Numbered from the stretch's first letter, positions 1-8,865 are shown. The stretch is 64,000 nucleotides of DNA from an uncultured Acetatifactor sp. (GCA_910578215.1 CAJTPH010000007.1:33449-97448), one strand, 5' to 3'. Program-made: numbers and translations. The notes: generated by a model from the sequence alone, not told the origin.

Positions 1-2
1 TG

Positions 3-716
3 GTAGTCCTGGGGGTGATTATTTTTGTTGTTGCAGGCTCCAGCAGCTATAAGACGCCGGTTAAGGAGCTGGTAAAGCTGATCAACAAGCAGAGCTCGGA
101 TGTATTTGCATATCAGGAGCTGATCATTAACCCCTATGAGGTGGCTTATAATCAGGACGCATATAAGATTTTGAAGAAAAATGATGATTACCGGGACGAG
201 TTTGAGCTGGCCAAGGAGTTTCTTGCAGACTTCTATGACGCCAACGACGGTTTTAGGATCTCCAGCTGTGATTTTGTCAAAGCCGAGAAGATGAAGGGCA
301 GCGCTTTGCGCGACGTTCAGAGAACCCTTTTTGACAGCGATGAATATGAGGATCTCCTTGAAGAATTTGATGAAATGGACAAGGGGGATTACGAGGATAT
401 GGCAGACGACCTGGATATTTCCATAAGCGATGCAAAGCAGCTTGTAAAGGAAACTAAAAAGGCGCTTAAGGCAATGCTCAAGGCGGAGGTGGAGGACGGA
501 TACACCGTGACGCTGCGCTTCTATGGGGAGTATGACGGCGACGAGGAGAAGACCGAGAAGATCGAGGGTATCAAAATTATCAAGTTGGACGGAACCTGGT
601 TTATTTATAATCCTTCGCTTATGTTTGAGAAGTTTAACTTCCAGAATGATGAGCTTTATGTGGATATGCACAGAGTGTACAGATATGTAAATATAGCTTC
701 GTTTGGCGATTTTTAG
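3..716 (+). CDS. Membrane-anchored protein of unknown function, 5' end outside the window
   Basis: The reading frame is open to the left edge, so the gene starts before the window. The first visible residues (VVLGVIIFVVAGSSS) look like the end of a transmembrane helix. The following 220 residues are rich in Asp, Glu and Lys and would lie outside the membrane. They include a helical acidic stretch (about residues 100-160) and a C-terminal beta-rich part with the sequence YTVTLRFYGEY. A GTG at 15 could be read as a start, but it falls inside the hydrophobic segment, so an upstream start is more likely. No catalytic motif is recognised. It resembles the poorly characterised single-pass proteins common in Lachnospiraceae. 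Function unknown. Confidence 0.6.
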   Translation, partial: VVLGVIIFVVAGSSSYKTPVKELVKLINKQSSDVFAYQELIINPYEVAYNQDAYKILKKNDDYRDEFELAKEFLADFYDANDGFRISSCDFVKAEKMKGSALRDVQRTLFDSDEYEDLLEEFDEMDKGDYEDMADDLDISISDAKQLVKETKKALKAMLKAEVEDGYTVTLRFYGEYDGDEEKTEKIEGIKIIKLDGTWFIYNPSLMFEKFNFQNDELYVDMHRVYRYVNIASFGDF

Positions 717-726
717 GTGGATGCTT

Positions 727-1182
727 ATGTATTATCATTTTTATGGCTGGCAGACCGCCGGTAATGTAAAAGCGGTAAATCATATTTATAAGGGTATTGA
801 CACGCCCATTGCTCTCTATGACGCTCTGTGTTCCGTCTGGTGCGCCGATACCTGCGCGCCGCGGATGCGCTCCGAGTGGACGGAGGAAAATAAAACCCTG
901 GGGCAGTGTTCCATAACCGCGTTTCTGGCACAGGATATTTTCGGGGGCGAGGTGTATGCCATGCCTACGGATAACGGCGGCGTACATTGCTATAACGTTG
1001 TGGAAGGTTATGTTTTTGACCTGACCAGCGAGCAGTTTGGCCAGGGGGCTGAGAAGCTCTGCTATGAGGGAAACGAGCTGCAGGACCGGGAGATGGAGAG
1101 CCATTTTGGCAAGGAGGAAAAGCGCCTGAGATATGAGTATCTGAAGGAGCAGCTTTGCCGCAGGACCGATGCTTCCGGTTGA
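727..1182 (+). CDS. YunG-like protein
   Basis: About 151 residues. The segment LGQCSITAFLAQDIFGGEVY followed by GGVHCYNVV and a conserved YVFDLTSEQFG matches the pattern of the YunG family, where a Cys near a GQC motif and a downstream His and Asp are conserved. The biochemical role of YunG is unknown; the Cys-His-Asp arrangement hints at a papain-like or transglutaminase-like fold, which is inference. ATG 727 is preferred because AGGTGG (715-720) sits six bases upstream. An ATG at 721 and a TTG at 703 are also in frame but badly placed. The gene follows the preceding one by 10 bases, so they are probably co-transcribed. A strong hairpin terminator follows. Confidence 0.6.
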   Translation: MYYHFYGWQTAGNVKAVNHIYKGIDTPIALYDALCSVWCADTCAPRMRSEWTEENKTLGQCSITAFLAQDIFGGEVYAMPTDNGGVHCYNVVEGYVFDLTSEQFGQGAEKLCYEGNELQDREMESHFGKEEKRLRYEYLKEQLCRRTDASG

Positions 1183-1216
1183 GGGCAGATATCTGCCTGT
1201 CAGACATACTGAAAAA

Positions 1217-1252
1217 CGGGTTCCGGAATACTCCGGAACCCGCTGTTTTTTA
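1217..1252. terminator. Bidirectional rho-independent terminator
   Basis: An 11-base-pair stem (CGGGTTCCGGA with its complement, loop ATAC) is followed by a run of T on the plus strand and preceded by five A. It lies between two convergent genes and can serve both. Confidence 0.85.
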
Positions 1253-1265
1253 GCGTAGTTTTTTG

Positions 1266-1649
1266 TTAAACAAAGGATATTACAATGCTTTCCGTTGAAA
1301 TGTTCAGCATCCTTGAAACGCACTCCGTTATTTCTGTCTCCAGGGTGCCATGTCCGATGCCATCCGGGGACACGGTAACCTTAACTGTAGCTCCGGCAAT
1401 CTCACCCTCCGACCAGTTTATGTCTGCTTCGCAAGCCCCAATTTTGTCAAAGCGTTCGAGAGCCGAGGCCACTTGCTTCTCCACCCAATCATGCTCCAGA
1501 TTCTCTTTTTCCATATCCGTAAATTGGTGGTTATGGACTGCATTTTCCTCTCCGTACTTATTTGCTATCGGAACCGCTAAGCATATGATTCCCAGGACAA
1601 GGGTGCAGACGCCAATACCTATAATTTGAATGGTGTTTCTGTTTTTCAT
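1266..1649 (-). CDS. Small single-pass membrane protein, YscJ/SpoIIIA-like C-terminal domain (tentative)
   Basis: 127 residues from ATG 1649, chosen because AAGGAG (1657-1662) lies seven bases upstream; the longer open frame upstream is only the dispersed repeat read through. Residues 8-30 form one transmembrane helix (IGIGVCTLVLGIICLAVPIA). The rest is a short charged linker and a predicted alpha-beta domain: EKQVASALERFDKIGACEAD followed by alternating beta segments ending ESIVISFV. That pattern resembles the ring-forming fold of SpoIIIAG and YscJ-type proteins, but no neighbour supports a secretion or sporulation role, so the call is only structural guesswork. The tandem repeat at 1686-2000 occupies its upstream region. 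Confidence 0.5.
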   Translation of the reverse strand: MKNRNTIQIIGIGVCTLVLGIICLAVPIANKYGEENAVHNHQFTDMEKENLEHDWVEKQVASALERFDKIGACEADINWSEGEIAGATVKVTVSPDGIGHGTLETEITECVSRMLNISTESIVISFV

Positions 1650-1685
1650 AAGTATACTCCTTAAAATCTCCAAGCAGCGGACACC

Positions 1686-2000
1686 TTTTATTCCTGCGGG
1701 CAATGAGCCAAGCGGATGCGCCAGCATCCATTTGGCGAATGCCGCGAGGGTCAAAGACCATAGTGTCCTCTGGACGCATTGTACTTTGCTGTGTTGCATG
1801 GTTGATACCCCGTCAGCCTGCTGAGGGGGCTTTGATTACTGCGGGCAATGAGCCAAGCGACCGTACTTCAAGCCAACCAGGGCTTGCTTGGACAGCTGAC
1901 GAATGCCGCGAGGGTCAAAGACCATAGCGTCTTCTGGACGCATTGTACTTTGCTGCATTGCATGATTGATATTCCGTCAGCCTGCTGAGGGGTTATTGAC
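1686..2000. repeat. Dispersed structured repeat, two tandem copies (A and B)
   Basis: Two adjacent copies of about 155 bp, 1686-1838 and 1839-2000. Each begins CTGCGGGCAATGAGCCAAGC, carries a variable hairpin (GGATGC-GCCA-GCATCC in A, AAGCC...GGCTT in B), then GAATGCCGCGAGGGTCAAAG, a conserved middle, and a terminator-like hairpin (CCCCGTCAGC/GCTGAGGGG) ending near CTTTGATT or TTATTGAC. Further copies lie at 19140-19240 and 32139-32260, with probable remnants at 5759-5793 and 45598-45630. The copies do not encode a transposase. Open frames inside them are artefacts of the repeat. Confidence 0.85.
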
Positions 2001-2306
2001 TATTGCGGAAGATATTTTTTTGTAATTTAAAGTTTACTTTATATTATATAATTTGTCAAATAAAATAATGTAGTCAAACGCTGTTATTGTCTGGCACATA
2101 GGTTCTTCCGGCTAAAGTTTGTATAAATTGGCGCATTCATTTTGGGGATGCGGAAGCGCATAAAGGCAGAAATACAAAAGACAGGAATACAAAAGACAGG
2201 AATACAAAAGACAGGGATATAAAAAGACTGACAAGCAGTGGCGTTTATGGTATAGCCACGGCCTGTCAGTCTGTGAAAGTCAAATATTTTGATGCTATGT
2301 ACGTTT
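2001..2306. other. Intergenic region with a 15-bp tandem repeat
   Basis: No gene is seen. An AT-rich stretch (2020-2080) is followed by about three and a half tandem copies of a 15-bp unit, aatacaaaagacagg (2170-2225), which runs into the terminator of the minus-strand lipoprotein gene. The repeat is too short and too regular in spacing to be a CRISPR array. Confidence 0.6.
2217..2273 (-). terminator. Rho-independent terminator of the lipoprotein gene
   Basis: On the minus strand AGACTGACA pairs with TGTCAGTCT, with an inner TGGC/GCCA pair, and is followed by TTTTTATA. It sits just past the stop codon of the gene at 2307-3044. Confidence 0.75.
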
Positions 2307-3044
2307 TTACTTGGATGCCGTCACGGAAGTGATGTGAGGATTGGGACCGTTATACCAGTACAGGAAGCCCTCCATGTCGATCTTGTCGCCGATCTTGAGG
2401 TTCTGAACAGCCTTGTAGACATCCGTATCCTTGTCGCAGAGGTAGGACTCTACGGTGAAGGTATAGGTTGCGCCGTTGAGGGATACGTTAAAGTACAGGT
2501 CGTCGCCCTCCTGACCGGAGTTGTTGTCTCTGTAGAAGAACGCCGCGTCGTTGCCCTGGTCATCCTTGCCGATGGCTTCAACGGTCATGCCCTTGAAGGA
2601 TACCAGCTTATTCTGATGATTGACCAGCTCGTCGGAGCCCAGCAGTGCGGTCATATCCTCGGGCTTGGCAATGTAGCTGCCCTTCAGGACTTCATAGCTT
2701 GCATCGATGATTTCCACTTCTCCGGACCATACCGCCTTCTTGCCTGTAACCTTGATCTTGGTTCCGGTGACAAGCTTGTCATAGTCAGTCTTGGAGCAGG
2801 GAAGTTCATACAGGAAGTAAGCGCCGTCCTTATCCTGAGCATAAATGGTGGCCTTATCCTCCCACCATGACTGCTTGCCCTGGACATAGGCTTCGATAAC
2901 GACCGATTCGTCTATTGCCGCAGCCGCATACTCCGCGTAGGTCATAACACCTTCGGACTTGACAGCCGGATCGTCTGCGTTTCCGCAGCCGGAAAAGGCT
3001 AATACAAGTGAAAGTACAAGAGTTAATAATAAAGTTTTTTTCAT
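2307..3044 (-). CDS. Predicted lipoprotein with OB-fold-like domain
   Basis: 245 residues. ATG 3044 has a good ribosome-binding site (GAGGAG) and starts a classical lipoprotein signal: MKKTLLLTLVLSLVLAFSGC, with the lipobox Cys at residue 20. The mature part has two similar beta-rich sections (about 35-120 and 140-245) with phrases such as VVIEAYVQGKQSW, IKVTGKKAVWSGEVEIIDA and LKIGDKIDMEGFL. These are typical of OB-fold-like stress or nucleic-acid-binding-like domains in exported Clostridia lipoproteins. No catalytic site is visible. It is separated from the sugar ABC operon by about 105 bases and has its own terminator, so it may be an independent unit. Confidence 0.75.
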   Translation of the reverse strand: MKKTLLLTLVLSLVLAFSGCGNADDPAVKSEGVMTYAEYAAAAIDESVVIEAYVQGKQSWWEDKATIYAQDKDGAYFLYELPCSKTDYDKLVTGTKIKVTGKKAVWSGEVEIIDASYEVLKGSYIAKPEDMTALLGSDELVNHQNKLVSFKGMTVEAIGKDDQGNDAAFFYRDNNSGQEGDDLYFNVSLNGATYTFTVESYLCDKDTDVYKAVQNLKIGDKIDMEGFLYWYNGPNPHITSVTASK

Positions 3045-3149
3045 GAGTACTCCTCTTTTCTGGGTTATTTGCCTATAGGAAGACTGCCGCTCAAAACGCG
3101 GGGCAAAATTCCTGTAAACAATGCTATTATACCGTAAATTCACAATAAA

Positions 3150-4763
3150 TCAATGGGTATTGTGCCTAATTTTCCCTTTTTTTACAATGCCGTACAAAAC
3201 ATACAGCACAATCAGCAGCCAGGCGGCTGCCAGGGAGACGAGCAGAATGACTGCGGTTCGGGGCAGCTTCCCAAGCTCGGCTTTGCCTGTGGAGGCGGAG
3301 GAGCTTCTGTTTAAACGGTACTGTGATGTCACATCTCCGTAGAGCTTTTCCAGGTATGCGTCATCTATGGTTTCCTTTCTGTTGACGGATTTTGTCACGT
3401 TTTCGATCATCTGCCCCGCGGCGTCGCGAAGGGAGGTGGAGCCGTTGAACACGGGGGTGACAAAGGTATTGTCGATATTGTCAAGCAGCAGTCTGGAGGC
3501 TTTGATCTTTATGTCATAGTGAACCGTGTTGTCCTCTCCGCACCGGGACAGGTAATCCTGATATTCGGCGCTGGACTGTGCTTTGGAGGTCACGGGAACA
3601 TAGCCCTCCGTCTCCGCGTAGGCGATCTGGACCTGGTTGGTCAGCAGGTACTGGGCAAACAGCCACGACGCAAGCACCTCCTGGGGGTCGTCCTTGTTGA
3701 AGACGCAGACGGAGGGCCCCTGGGATATCATCTGAGGATTTTGCGTATCAAACTGCGGAATGGTCATAACCACGGTCTCAAATTCCACCAGAGAATCGGC
3801 GCTGATATCGGACAGGGGCGCATGGGTGCCCATCCAGGTTGCGCCGGCGGTGGAATCGATGGCAAAGATACATTGCCCCGCGTTCAGAAAGTTGGCGGGG
3901 TAGCTGGATATCTTAAAGGTAGAAAAGGCGCCCTTTTTTACATGCTCCGCCACCGTAGACAGCAGCTCCTTTGTGGTATCGTTAAAAATCAGGATTTCAC
4001 CCTCCGCGGTGGAGTAGCCTGCGTTTTTCTGCCGCAGCATCTGAATCATCATATTGTCCGTGGACTTATAGATGAAGGGTATCATGACCTTTTGCCCGTT
4101 TACCAGATAATTTCCCTGGCTGTCCTTTGCGGCTGCCGCGTCGGAGACCTCCCAGACAAAGTCCCATGTAAGAGTCTCGGGAAGGCGGAAGCCCAGGGCT
4201 TCCACATATGTTTTGTTGATATAGCAGCTCTCCGTGGAGCGCATAAAGGGAAACGCATAGTGGCTGCCGCCAAAGGAGCATTCCTCCAGAAACTTCGGAA
4301 TAATTTCGTCTCTGCCGGTGGAGGCAAATCTGACTTCGCTGCCGCCCAGCCCGTATTTTTTGTCGTCAAACAGGCCGTCCAGGGGAACCACGGTGTTAAT
4401 GCCCGTCAGATAGGTCGCGATATGGTCGGGATAGGTGATGCAGACATTGGGCGTGGTGTTTGTGGCAATATTGGTAATGACGTCGTTGTATATTCTGCCG
4501 TAATCCGTGTACAGGCTTAAGGTTACGCTGATATTGGGGTAGAGCTGCTGAAAATCCGCGATCGCCTTTTTGTAAATGTCGGTCTGGGTTTTATTGGTAT
4601 CGTTTTTTGCCCAGAAGGTAATCTCATAGTTTTTTGAGGTGTCAAATTCTTCGGGGATGACAAAGGCCTCCAGCCCCTGTGAACCGTGGCAGCCTGTCAG
4701 CACGGACAGCGCCGCAGCAACCGGCAGCAGGGACATAAATATTTTTCGCATTCTATGGCTCAT
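3150..4763 (-). CDS. Carbohydrate ABC transporter substrate-binding lipoprotein with C-terminal membrane helix
   Basis: 537 residues, extracellular solute-binding protein family 1. A signal peptide with lipobox (VLTGCHGS, Cys about 24) is followed by the family signature YEITFWAKNDTNKTQTDIYKKAI and FQQLYPNISVTL. The body of 450 residues is usual for sugar-binding proteins. After it comes a low-complexity linker and a hydrophobic helix (TAVILLVSLAAAWLLIVLYV, about 505-525) with a short basic tail. That second anchor is unusual for an already lipidated binding protein. The start codon overlaps the stop of the upstream permease gene (ATGA), showing tight coupling. The sugar cannot be read from sequence. 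Confidence 0.9.
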   Translation of the reverse strand: MSHRMRKIFMSLLPVAAALSVLTGCHGSQGLEAFVIPEEFDTSKNYEITFWAKNDTNKTQTDIYKKAIADFQQLYPNISVTLSLYTDYGRIYNDVITNIATNTTPNVCITYPDHIATYLTGINTVVPLDGLFDDKKYGLGGSEVRFASTGRDEIIPKFLEECSFGGSHYAFPFMRSTESCYINKTYVEALGFRLPETLTWDFVWEVSDAAAAKDSQGNYLVNGQKVMIPFIYKSTDNMMIQMLRQKNAGYSTAEGEILIFNDTTKELLSTVAEHVKKGAFSTFKISSYPANFLNAGQCIFAIDSTAGATWMGTHAPLSDISADSLVEFETVVMTIPQFDTQNPQMISQGPSVCVFNKDDPQEVLASWLFAQYLLTNQVQIAYAETEGYVPVTSKAQSSAEYQDYLSRCGEDNTVHYDIKIKASRLLLDNIDNTFVTPVFNGSTSLRDAAGQMIENVTKSVNRKETIDDAYLEKLYGDVTSQYRLNRSSSASTGKAELGKLPRTAVILLVSLAAAWLLIVLYVLYGIVKKGKIRHNTH

Positions 4764-5707
4764 CCTTTTGTACCTCCTCTCGCTACTCCCGCCATGACTT
4801 TCCTGCGGAATATCAAAAACAGCACGATCAGGGGCAGCGAGACCACCACCACCGCCGCCATCATAGCCGGGATGTTTTCACGTCCGAAGCCGTTTTCGCG
4901 GATTTCCTGAATGCCGTTTGAAACCAGGTAATAGTCCGGGTCGTCGGTAATAAGTCTGGGCCAGACATAGGAGTTCCAGCACTCGATTACCTTCAGGATA
5001 ATTATGGTGATCAGCGTGGGCTTGCATATGGGTATCATCACCCTGCGCAGATATCTTAAATCCGAGGTGCCGTCCACCTTGGCGGCGTAGTACAGCTCAT
5101 CCGGTATCTGCGCAAAATTTTCCCGGAGCAGATAAATATAAAAAACCGATGTGACGGAGGGCAGTATGAGTCCCGTAAAGGTATTGCGGAGCCCCAGGTT
5201 CGTTATGCTTGTAAAGTTGGTGATGACCACCAGCTCGTTGGGAATCATCATCAGGGAGAGGAACAGGGTAAAGGCAAGATTCTTTCCCCTGAAATTCAGC
5301 CGCGCAAAGGCGAAGGCCGCAAGGGTGATTACAACCAGCATTATCGCCGTTGTGACAAGGGTGAACACCAGGGTATTGAACAGATACTTCCCTAATTTAA
5401 CCGTGGTGAAGGCGTCAACATAGTTCTGCAGGGTGGGAGAGAGCGTGAAAAACGACGGGATGTATTCCGCGTTGTAAGAGCCGTAGGTTTTCACGGAGGT
5501 CAGAAGCATCCAGTAAAAGGGAAACAGTACCAGCAGGGCCCAGAAGGAAAGCAGCGCGTAAACGGCAATGCGTCCCAGAGTTTTTCTGGTCCTGGCGGAT
5601 TTTTGTATTTTTTTGTAATCCGGTTTGTTATTCAGGCCGGCCGGCTCATTTTTGAGGAGCTGTTTGTCTGTGCCGATTTGTTTATCTGTGTCAATTTGTC
5701 TGTTCAT
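4760..5707 (-). CDS. Carbohydrate ABC transporter permease, MalG type
   Basis: 315 residues, inner-membrane subunit with six predicted helices. The EAA loop that docks on the ATPase is clear: ELYYAAKVDGTSDLRYLRRVMIP (split here as ELYYAAKVDG and LRRVMIP, about residues 205-228). The N-terminus carries a cytoplasmic extension of about 45 residues with a short internal duplication (DTDKQIGTDKQ). It lies third in the operon, downstream of the second permease by about 105 bases, and overlaps the binding-protein gene by four bases. It should form a heterodimer with the product of 5814-6704. Confidence 0.93.
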   Translation of the reverse strand: MNRQIDTDKQIGTDKQLLKNEPAGLNNKPDYKKIQKSARTRKTLGRIAVYALLSFWALLVLFPFYWMLLTSVKTYGSYNAEYIPSFFTLSPTLQNYVDAFTTVKLGKYLFNTLVFTLVTTAIMLVVITLAAFAFARLNFRGKNLAFTLFLSLMMIPNELVVITNFTSITNLGLRNTFTGLILPSVTSVFYIYLLRENFAQIPDELYYAAKVDGTSDLRYLRRVMIPICKPTLITIIILKVIECWNSYVWPRLITDDPDYYLVSNGIQEIRENGFGRENIPAMMAAVVVVSLPLIVLFLIFRRKVMAGVARGGTKG

Positions 5708-5758
5708 AATAAACCTCCGTAATGACGCATTGGTTCTGGCTGATGCTTAAGCAGCCGT

Positions 5759-5793
5759 GGGGATGGCGTCGGCATCCTGCGGGGTCTTTGACT
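5759..5793. repeat. Possible remnant of the dispersed repeat
   Basis: Contains a hairpin GGATGGCGTCGGCATCC, close to the GGATGC...GCATCC hairpin of copy A, followed by TGCGGGGTCTTTGACT, which matches the 3' end of copy D. It lies between the two permease genes. Only the two ends of the element are recognisable. Confidence 0.35.
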
Positions 5794-5813
5794 GGCTTGA
5801 GTCTTATCAGGAC

Positions 5814-6704
5814 CTAATAATGCACATGCTTTTTGCTCACAAGCAGGTTGATGCAGGTGATGGTGAGTACGATGGCAAACAGGAGGACAGCCGCTGCTGA
5901 CGCGTAGGAGGGATAGCCGCCGCTGTCGCCGTACAGCATATCGTAGACATAGCCCACAATGGTATTCATTTCCGCGGCGTTCAGGTTGGTGCCGAAAAGA
6001 GCCACGGCGTCGCTGTAGGCCTTGAACGCGCCGATGAAGCCGGTGATAACCAGATAAAAGATCATGGGAGAGATCATAGGGAGTGTGATCCTTCTGAATA
6101 TCCGGAAGCGGGATGTGCCGTCCACCCTTGCCGCGTTGTAGTAAACCTGATTGACGGAGGCCAGGGCGCTGGTTAGAATGAGTATCTTAAAGGGCATGAC
6201 AACCCAAACCGTGTAAAAGCAGAGCACAAACATTTTTGCCCAGTAGGGTCCGTCGATAAAATCCACGGAGCCTCCGCCGAAGCAGTTGATTAGCAGGTTG
6301 ACCAGCCCTTCGGAGTAGGGGGTTTTTTTAAATAAAATCATAAAGACAAGACCTACCGCAAGGGTATTTGTCACATAGGGCAGGAAGTAAACGGTCTGAA
6401 ACAGCTCCCGCAGGGGCTTGATGGAGCTTAAGCCCACGGAAATAAGCAGGGCGAGCCCGGTGGAAACAGGCACCGTAATGACGACCAGTATAAACGTGTT
6501 TTTCACTGCCTGCAGGAAGTAGGGGTCGTGCAAAACATACGAATAGTTGTAGGTCCCGACCCCGAAAAAGGTCTGGGACGCGGAGTTATACCCCTCCTCG
6601 AAGGAGTAGACAAATACGTCGATCAGTGGGTAAATCATGAAAGCGCCTAAGAAAAGGAACGCCGGCAGAAGGTAAAGCCAGCCCTTTAAATTGTTTTTTT
6701 CCAT
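5814..6704 (-). CDS. Carbohydrate ABC transporter permease, MalF/UgpA type
   Basis: 296 residues with six predicted transmembrane helices (first at about residues 9-29, LYLLPAFLFLGAFMIYPLID). The EAA loop reads YYNAARVDGTSRFRIFRRIT (about 190-210), the contact site for the ATP-binding subunit. ATG 6704 has GGAGACC nine bases upstream. It sits between the ATPase gene and the second permease gene, all on the minus strand, giving the order ATPase, permease, permease, binding protein. Confidence 0.93.
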   Translation of the reverse strand: MEKNNLKGWLYLLPAFLFLGAFMIYPLIDVFVYSFEEGYNSASQTFFGVGTYNYSYVLHDPYFLQAVKNTFILVVITVPVSTGLALLISVGLSSIKPLRELFQTVYFLPYVTNTLAVGLVFMILFKKTPYSEGLVNLLINCFGGGSVDFIDGPYWAKMFVLCFYTVWVVMPFKILILTSALASVNQVYYNAARVDGTSRFRIFRRITLPMISPMIFYLVITGFIGAFKAYSDAVALFGTNLNAAEMNTIVGYVYDMLYGDSGGYPSYASAAAVLLFAIVLTITCINLLVSKKHVHY

Positions 6705-6788
6705 AGGTTTATGGTCTCCTTAAATTATATCGGCCTGCTTGGAAGCTGCCTGCAGACCCTGGGAAAGCCGGAAGGATTTTGGCGTCGG

Positions 6789-7991
6789 TCATTTGTCCTG
6801 AACTAAACGGCACTGAATCCGTTCCCCGGTCTCTTTGTCAAAAATGAACACCTTTGAAGGCTTCAGACCGAAGCGGACAACGGGGCTGCTTAAATCCACG
6901 TGGCTCTCGGCGGTGACAATGGAGCGTATGGAGGCATTCTCGGAGCACTTGTGGGCTGAGACCACGCTGATGTCCCTGCCCATTACCTCAAGACGGTCAA
7001 GCGTGCAGGCCAGGGGACCGTCCTCCTGCAGGATAAAGCCCTCCGGGCGGATACCCACAAAAACCTCCCGCCCGGAAAACGCATGGCCGGAGGTGTCCGG
7101 TTCGGAAGTCTCGCGCAGGGAAGCTGCCAGTTCGGAAGCCTCCCGCCCTGTAGTCTCCGGTGAAGGCAGGCGTCGGATGCCCAGGCAGGGGTTCTCACCG
7201 ATATAAAGCTGATCTCCCCGGATCGTTCCGCGGAACACGTTGATAGGGGGAGTGCCCAGAAATTTTGCAACAAACAGATTTACCGGGTTGTCATAGACCT
7301 CCTGGGGTCTGCCGATCTGCTGTACAACGCCATCCTTCATGACAACGATCAAATCGGAGATGCTCATTGCCTCGTCCTGGTCGTGGGTGACGAAGATGGT
7401 GGTGATTCCGGTTTCTTTTTGGATGCGCTTGATTTCCTCCCTTGTCTGCAGGCGCAGTCTGGCGTCCAGATTGGAGAGAGGCTCGTCCAAGAGCAGTACG
7501 CGGGGCATTTTGACCAGAGCTCTCGCAATCGCCACACGCTGCTGCTGTCCGCCGGAAAGCTCGCTGGGCTTGCGCTCCATCAGCTCCTCGATCTGGACAA
7601 GCCTTGCCGCCTCAAGAGCACGCTTCTGCATTTCTTCTTTTGTCAGCTTGTCTCTGCCCTTTAGGTTTTCCAAGGGAAACAGGATATTTTTCTGAACCGT
7701 CAGATGGGGGTAGAGGGCATAGTTTTGGAATACAAGCCCAACGCCCCTGTTTTCCGGGGGGAGCTCCGTCACATCGTCGTCCCCGAAAAAAATCCGGCCG
7801 TCCGTGGGCTTCTGCAGCCCGCATATCAGATTCAGGGTGGTGCTTTTGCCGCAGCCGGAAGGACCAAGCAGCCCGACCAGCTTTCCGTCCGGAATTTCAA
7901 AATTAAAGTTATTGACCGCGATCACATCCTCGCGGGATTTTTTGCTGCGGCTGGGAAACCTTTTTGTCAGGTTCTGTAAAATTATTTTCAT
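6789..7991 (-). CDS. Sugar ABC transporter ATP-binding protein, MsmK/UgpC type
   Basis: 400 residues. Walker A GPSGCGKSTT (about 44-53), signature LSGGQQQRVAIARAL, Walker B VLLLDEPLSNLD and the switch histidine in TIFVTHDQDEAMSISD are all present. The C-terminal regulatory MOBE/TOBE domain (from about residue 250) has the usual FVGIRPEGF motif but carries an inserted low-complexity stretch (TTGREASELAASLRETSEPD). Such ATPases often energise several sugar importers; here the linked permeases and binding protein indicate at least one partner. The start has GGAGGT seven bases upstream and opens the operon. Confidence 0.95.
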   Translation of the reverse strand: MKIILQNLTKRFPSRSKKSREDVIAVNNFNFEIPDGKLVGLLGPSGCGKSTTLNLICGLQKPTDGRIFFGDDDVTELPPENRGVGLVFQNYALYPHLTVQKNILFPLENLKGRDKLTKEEMQKRALEAARLVQIEELMERKPSELSGGQQQRVAIARALVKMPRVLLLDEPLSNLDARLRLQTREEIKRIQKETGITTIFVTHDQDEAMSISDLIVVMKDGVVQQIGRPQEVYDNPVNLFVAKFLGTPPINVFRGTIRGDQLYIGENPCLGIRRLPSPETTGREASELAASLRETSEPDTSGHAFSGREVFVGIRPEGFILQEDGPLACTLDRLEVMGRDISVVSAHKCSENASIRSIVTAESHVDLSSPVVRFGLKPSKVFIFDKETGERIQCRLVQDK

Positions 7992-8115
7992 TTATACCTC
8001 CGGGCGTGCGCCGGCACGCAGATTGAATTTCAAAATTAAGTATATATATCGAACGTCTGCTCTCGCTCATGCTCGGGCACGCAGATCTGCCAAAAGCTTG
8101 AAGGCCTGTCCGCGC

Positions 8116-8865
8116 TCAAATGCCGTATGAGTCTATTAGGTCGCTTGAAATGTGGTCCAGGTCAGGGTAGATAGAGCCCTCCGTAATTCCGAACACACGG
8201 AGACTGTCTATAAAATACTGTTTCCTGCCGGCGGGAATAATAATTTTGTAAAGCATATTTTCGTCACAGATGTCTTCCAGCCTCCGCAGTGAGTTGTGAA
8301 CGGTAAAATTGGACTGCTGGGCATACATCCTCAGGTCCCTTTCCGTGGAGCTGCATGCAAGGATTTTGTCACGAACATCGGGATTATGGTGGGAATGCTT
8401 GAAGGCTGGGAGCAGCATTTCCTGTGTGGTGTCGGCGTCTATGGGATAGATACAGTTGCCGAAGCCCTCCGACTCGTTGAGAAGACCGGGCGCCAGGACC
8501 CATACGCCGGCGTCCGTTTCGGGCCCCTCCTTATATGTCTCTGCGGCAAAAAACACGGCGACCAGAGGAGACTGGCTCCAGTCCAGCATCCGTGTGGGCA
8601 TCCCGTAGTGCTGCATCAGGGAGACCCAGCCCGCGTAATTGTGCTTGGCTGGCGGATTGTTCAAAATCTGCCTGGCGCGGATGTAGAAGTCGTTTGTAAT
8701 GTACCTTTCCGAATCAATCCTTTTTTTGCTCCTCTGTATGGAGGGAACCAGCGTCAAATTTGCGTTTTCCTCCCCGCGGTACCAGAGACGAAGCCCGTGC
8801 TTCTGGTATAAGCCGTTCACAAATTGAAGCAGCTCGTCGATCGTGCCTACCTCCGCAGTTATCAT
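8116..8865 (-). CDS. FRG-domain protein
   Basis: 249 residues. The defining FRG motifs are present: LRLWYRGEENANLTLVPSI (about 25-43) and WVSLMQHYGMPTRMLDWSQSPLVA with a following FFAAE (about 82-112). The Phe/Tyr-Arg-Gly and the HYG-x-PTR-x-LDW signature are what name the family. Its molecular activity is not established; FRG domains occur in putative toxins, phage-defence genes and stand-alone proteins, and a relation to ADP-ribosyl transferase-like folds has been proposed. The gene is 75 bases downstream of the interrupted CbiT-like gene on the same strand and may share its transcript. No toxin-antitoxin partner is apparent. Confidence 0.85.
   Translation of the reverse strand: MITAEVGTIDELLQFVNGLYQKHGLRLWYRGEENANLTLVPSIQRSKKRIDSERYITNDFYIRARQILNNPPAKHNYAGWVSLMQHYGMPTRMLDWSQSPLVAVFFAAETYKEGPETDAGVWVLAPGLLNESEGFGNCIYPIDADTTQEMLLPAFKHSHHNPDVRDKILACSSTERDLRMYAQQSNFTVHNSLRRLEDICDENMLYKIIIPAGRKQYFIDSLRVFGITEGSIYPDLDHISSDLIDSYGI

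Noticed and set aside
1558..1927. Short open frames on both strands through the dispersed repeat
   Set aside because: They are translations of the repeat itself (for example FDPRGIRQMDA recurring in copies A and C) and differ in ends and frames between copies.
2170..2225. 15-bp tandem repeats as a possible CRISPR array
   Set aside because: Units are directly adjacent with no spacers, and no cas gene is present.
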